NCBI GenBank assembly: GCA_938017885.1
Contig: CALIJD010000032.1
Span: forward strand, 1 to 7,172
DNA from: an uncultured Granulicatella sp.
GTDB taxonomy: Bacteria; Bacillota; Bacilli; Lactobacillales; Aerococcaceae
DNA: 7,172 nucleotides
Direction of reading: 5' to 3'
Below are positions 5,596-7,172 of this stretch, piece after piece. Positions within the stretch are counted from its first letter, which is position 1, and each line of letters opens with the position of its first letter. The position numbers and the translations under genes were made by a program. Under the pieces are notes generated by a model, which did no database searches, was not told the DNA's origin, and saw only the letters and a list, made by a program, of their open reading frames with translations.

Positions 5596-6822
5596 TTATA
5601 ACGCAGCTAAACGAGCAATTTCGATAATCACTTGTGTTGCCTTTTCCATTGATTCCACAGCAACATATTCATAACGTCCATGCATATTTTCGCCACCAGC
5701 AAAAATATTTGGCGTTGGTAATCCCATAAATGAAATTTTAGAACCGTCTGTACCTCCACGGATTGGTTTAATGATTGGAACGATATCTAAGTTTTCTAAT
5801 GCTTGTTTTGCTACATCTACACAACGGAAATCTTTCTCGATGATTTCAGCCATGTTGTAGTATTCATCGTGTAAATCAACCGTAATACGATCTGTATCTA
5901 ATTCTTTATTCATACGAGAAGCGATACGGATCATCATGTCCTTTTTCGCATTGAATAACTCACGGCTATGGTCACGTAAAATGTAGACTAATTTAGCTTC
6001 TTCTACAACCCCTTCAGCTGCAACTAAGTGGTAGAACCCTTCACGCCCTGTAGTATGTTCTGGAACTTCGAACTCAGGAAGTGCATTTTGAAATTTACGT
6101 GCTAATTCAAGTGCGCTCACCATTGTATCTTTTGCTGTACCTGGGTGAACGTTCTTTCCTTGAATACGAACTGTCGCACGGCAAGCGTTAAAGCTTTCAT
6201 ATTCTAATTCACCAACAGGTCCACCATCCATTGTATAAGCAAAATCACATGCAAAATGTTCAACGTCGAATAAATCAGCTCCACGACCAATTTCTTCGTC
6301 TGGACCAAAGGCTACGCGGATTTTTCCGTGTTTAATTTCTGGGTGTTGTAATAAATAAGCACCTGCTGTAACGATTTCTGTCACACCAGACTTATCATCA
6401 GCACCTAGTAATGTTTTACCATTTGTTGTAATTAATGTTTGTCCAACATAGTTTTTTAAGTTCGGGAAGTCTTTTGAATCTAATACGTATTTTCCTTCTT
6501 CGTCTAAGACGATGGCTTCTCCATTATAGTTCTCGTGAATTTGTGGTTGAATATTTCTAGCTTCAAAGTCAGCTGTGTCCACGTGGGCAATAAATCCAAT
6601 CGTTGGCACTTCATGGTCAACGTTTGATGGGATTGTTGCTGTTAGGAAGCTGTTTTTAGGATTCAAATACACCTCTTGGAATCCTAATTCATTTAATTCT
6701 TGTTCTAAGTCCTTTAAAAACGCTGTTTGCGAAGGCGTTGTTGGGACTGTTTGACTTGTTTCGTCAGATCTAGTTTCTTTCTTTGCGTAACGGATAAAAC
6801 GTTCTGTTAATTCTTTATGCAT
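5596..6822 (-). CDS. pepT: Peptidase T (tripeptide aminopeptidase)
   Basis: Cytoplasmic dizinc aminopeptidase of family M20 that releases the N-terminal residue of tripeptides, a late step in peptide use. The product from the ATG at 6820-6822 has 408 residues, the family's standard length. Zinc and catalytic residues are all present: His80 and Asp82 in IAHVDTAD, Asp142 in LGADDKSG, Glu176-Glu177 in GPDEEIGRG, Asp199 in TMDGGPVG and His381 in NMHGRYE. The dimerisation lid follows the NVHPGTAKDTM segment (about 224-234). A longer frame (18 more residues, start 6876) is rejected. AGGTGA at 6828-6833 lies five bases from the chosen ATG, and MHKELTERFIRYAKKETRSDE is the normal PepT N-terminus. The start overlaps the end of the upstream Nif3-like gene by eight bases (ATGCATAA), so coupling is likely. 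A consensus-like TATAAT covers its stop codon but lacks a convincing -35. Confidence 0.96.
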   Translation of the reverse strand: MHKELTERFIRYAKKETRSDETSQTVPTTPSQTAFLKDLEQELNELGFQEVYLNPKNSFLTATIPSNVDHEVPTIGFIAHVDTADFEARNIQPQIHENYNGEAIVLDEEGKYVLDSKDFPNLKNYVGQTLITTNGKTLLGADDKSGVTEIVTAGAYLLQHPEIKHGKIRVAFGPDEEIGRGADLFDVEHFACDFAYTMDGGPVGELEYESFNACRATVRIQGKNVHPGTAKDTMVSALELARKFQNALPEFEVPEHTTGREGFYHLVAAEGVVEEAKLVYILRDHSRELFNAKKDMMIRIASRMNKELDTDRITVDLHDEYYNMAEIIEKDFRCVDVAKQALENLDIVPIIKPIRGGTDGSKISFMGLPTPNIFAGGENMHGRYEYVAVESMEKATQVIIEIARLAAL

Positions 6823-7172
6823 TTTCTTCACCTGCTTTATAAAATTCAAATGGGTCTGTAAAAGTTTCACTTTCAAGTACTGTTACATCCCAATTATTTT
6901 CTTCTTTCCAGTCATTAACCCATTTGGCTAATTGTTTTCGACACACCACTTCGATATGATGCCCAGCATCGACTAGGAATAATGGAGTCTCTTCTATATC
7001 ATGCGCTGTATGGTAGAAAATATCTCCTGTTACAAAGGCATCTGCACCATTTCTAAGTGCATCCATATAATAATTTCCACCTGAACCACCCATAACAGCG
7101 ACTCTTGAAATAAGGCCATTTGGATTTACACGAGAAGGAACATAACGGAGCCCCTTCAATTGGAAACGCTCA
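6815..7172 (-). CDS. Nif3/YqfO-like dinuclear metal centre protein, C-terminal part (5' end outside window)
   Basis: C-terminal 118 residues of a Nif3-family (DUF34, YqfO/YbgI-like) protein; the frame is open to the right edge, so the gene starts outside the window. A TTG at 7157-7159 could be taken as a start, but in-frame coding (ERFQ) continues upstream and the family needs about 260-370 residues. Visible signatures are VAVMGGSGGNYY (a glycine-rich loop), the stretch ADAFVTGDIFYHTAHD with its conserved Asp and His, and DAGHHIEVV, which carries the His and Glu metal ligands of the C-terminal half. Members bind two metal ions in a toroidal hexamer; some relatives are annotated as GTP cyclohydrolase I type 2, which is doubtful. 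The exact function of the family is unsettled. The last codons overlap the pepT start. In many Firmicutes this gene follows a tRNA methyltransferase gene (trmK), which would be expected just beyond the right edge. Confidence 0.93.
   Translation of the reverse strand, partial: ERFQLKGLRYVPSRVNPNGLISRVAVMGGSGGNYYMDALRNGADAFVTGDIFYHTAHDIEETPLFLVDAGHHIEVVCRKQLAKWVNDWKEENNWDVTVLESETFTDPFEFYKAGEENA

Noticed and set aside
6823..6876. N-terminal extension of PepT by 18 residues (start at 6876)
   Set aside because: It lies wholly within the Nif3-like gene, and the ATG at 6822 gives the standard 408-residue length with a Shine-Dalgarno five bases upstream.
1..7172. Mobile element, CRISPR array, tRNA or rRNA
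   Set aside because: No transposase or integrase, no spaced direct repeats, no tRNA cloverleaf and no rRNA-like stretch was seen; nearly all bases are in conserved genes.

Overview
The window reads as a piece of a low-GC Firmicutes chromosome, most likely Lactobacillales. The codons are AT-rich (TTA, GAA, AAA, CGT favoured), Shine-Dalgarno sequences are strong, genes are tightly packed, and every recognisable product is a standard Gram-positive housekeeping protein. I cannot fix the genus from sequence alone; a Carnobacteriaceae/Granulicatella-like or enterococcal relative is only a guess. All seven genes lie on the minus strand, so transcription runs from the high-coordinate end to the low one. 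No gene-free stretch exceeds about 100 bases.

Region A (about 7172 to 2028, minus) is a compact run of five genes: a Nif3/YqfO-like metal protein (only its C-terminal part is in the window), peptidase T, RqcH (the NFACT-family ribosome quality-control factor), pyroglutamyl peptidase and HemW. Gaps are -8, 31, 9 and 18 bases and no terminator is visible between them, so they are probably co-transcribed. They join peptide turnover (PepT, Pcp), rescue of stalled nascent chains (RqcH), and metal or haem handling (Nif3-like, HemW).

Region B (2027 to 1, minus) is a separate two-gene unit. A 102-base spacer holds an extended -10 promoter with two dyad-symmetric elements, one in the -35/-10 spacer and one at the predicted transcription start. 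It is followed by an AEC-family permease and, after a 61-base gap with a hairpin, a D-2-hydroxyacid dehydrogenase that runs off the left edge. The dehydrogenase resembles (R)-2-hydroxyglutarate dehydrogenase of glutamate-fermenting anaerobes more than ordinary D-lactate dehydrogenase, judging by remembered family sequences, and its codon choice suggests high expression. The natural reading is an NAD-dependent 2-oxoacid/2-hydroxyacid interconversion coupled to transport of the organic acid.

No phage, IS element, CRISPR array, tRNA or rRNA was seen. Most of the window is ordinary core genome; the regulated permease-dehydrogenase pair is the part most worth following up. I see no clear undescribed system.
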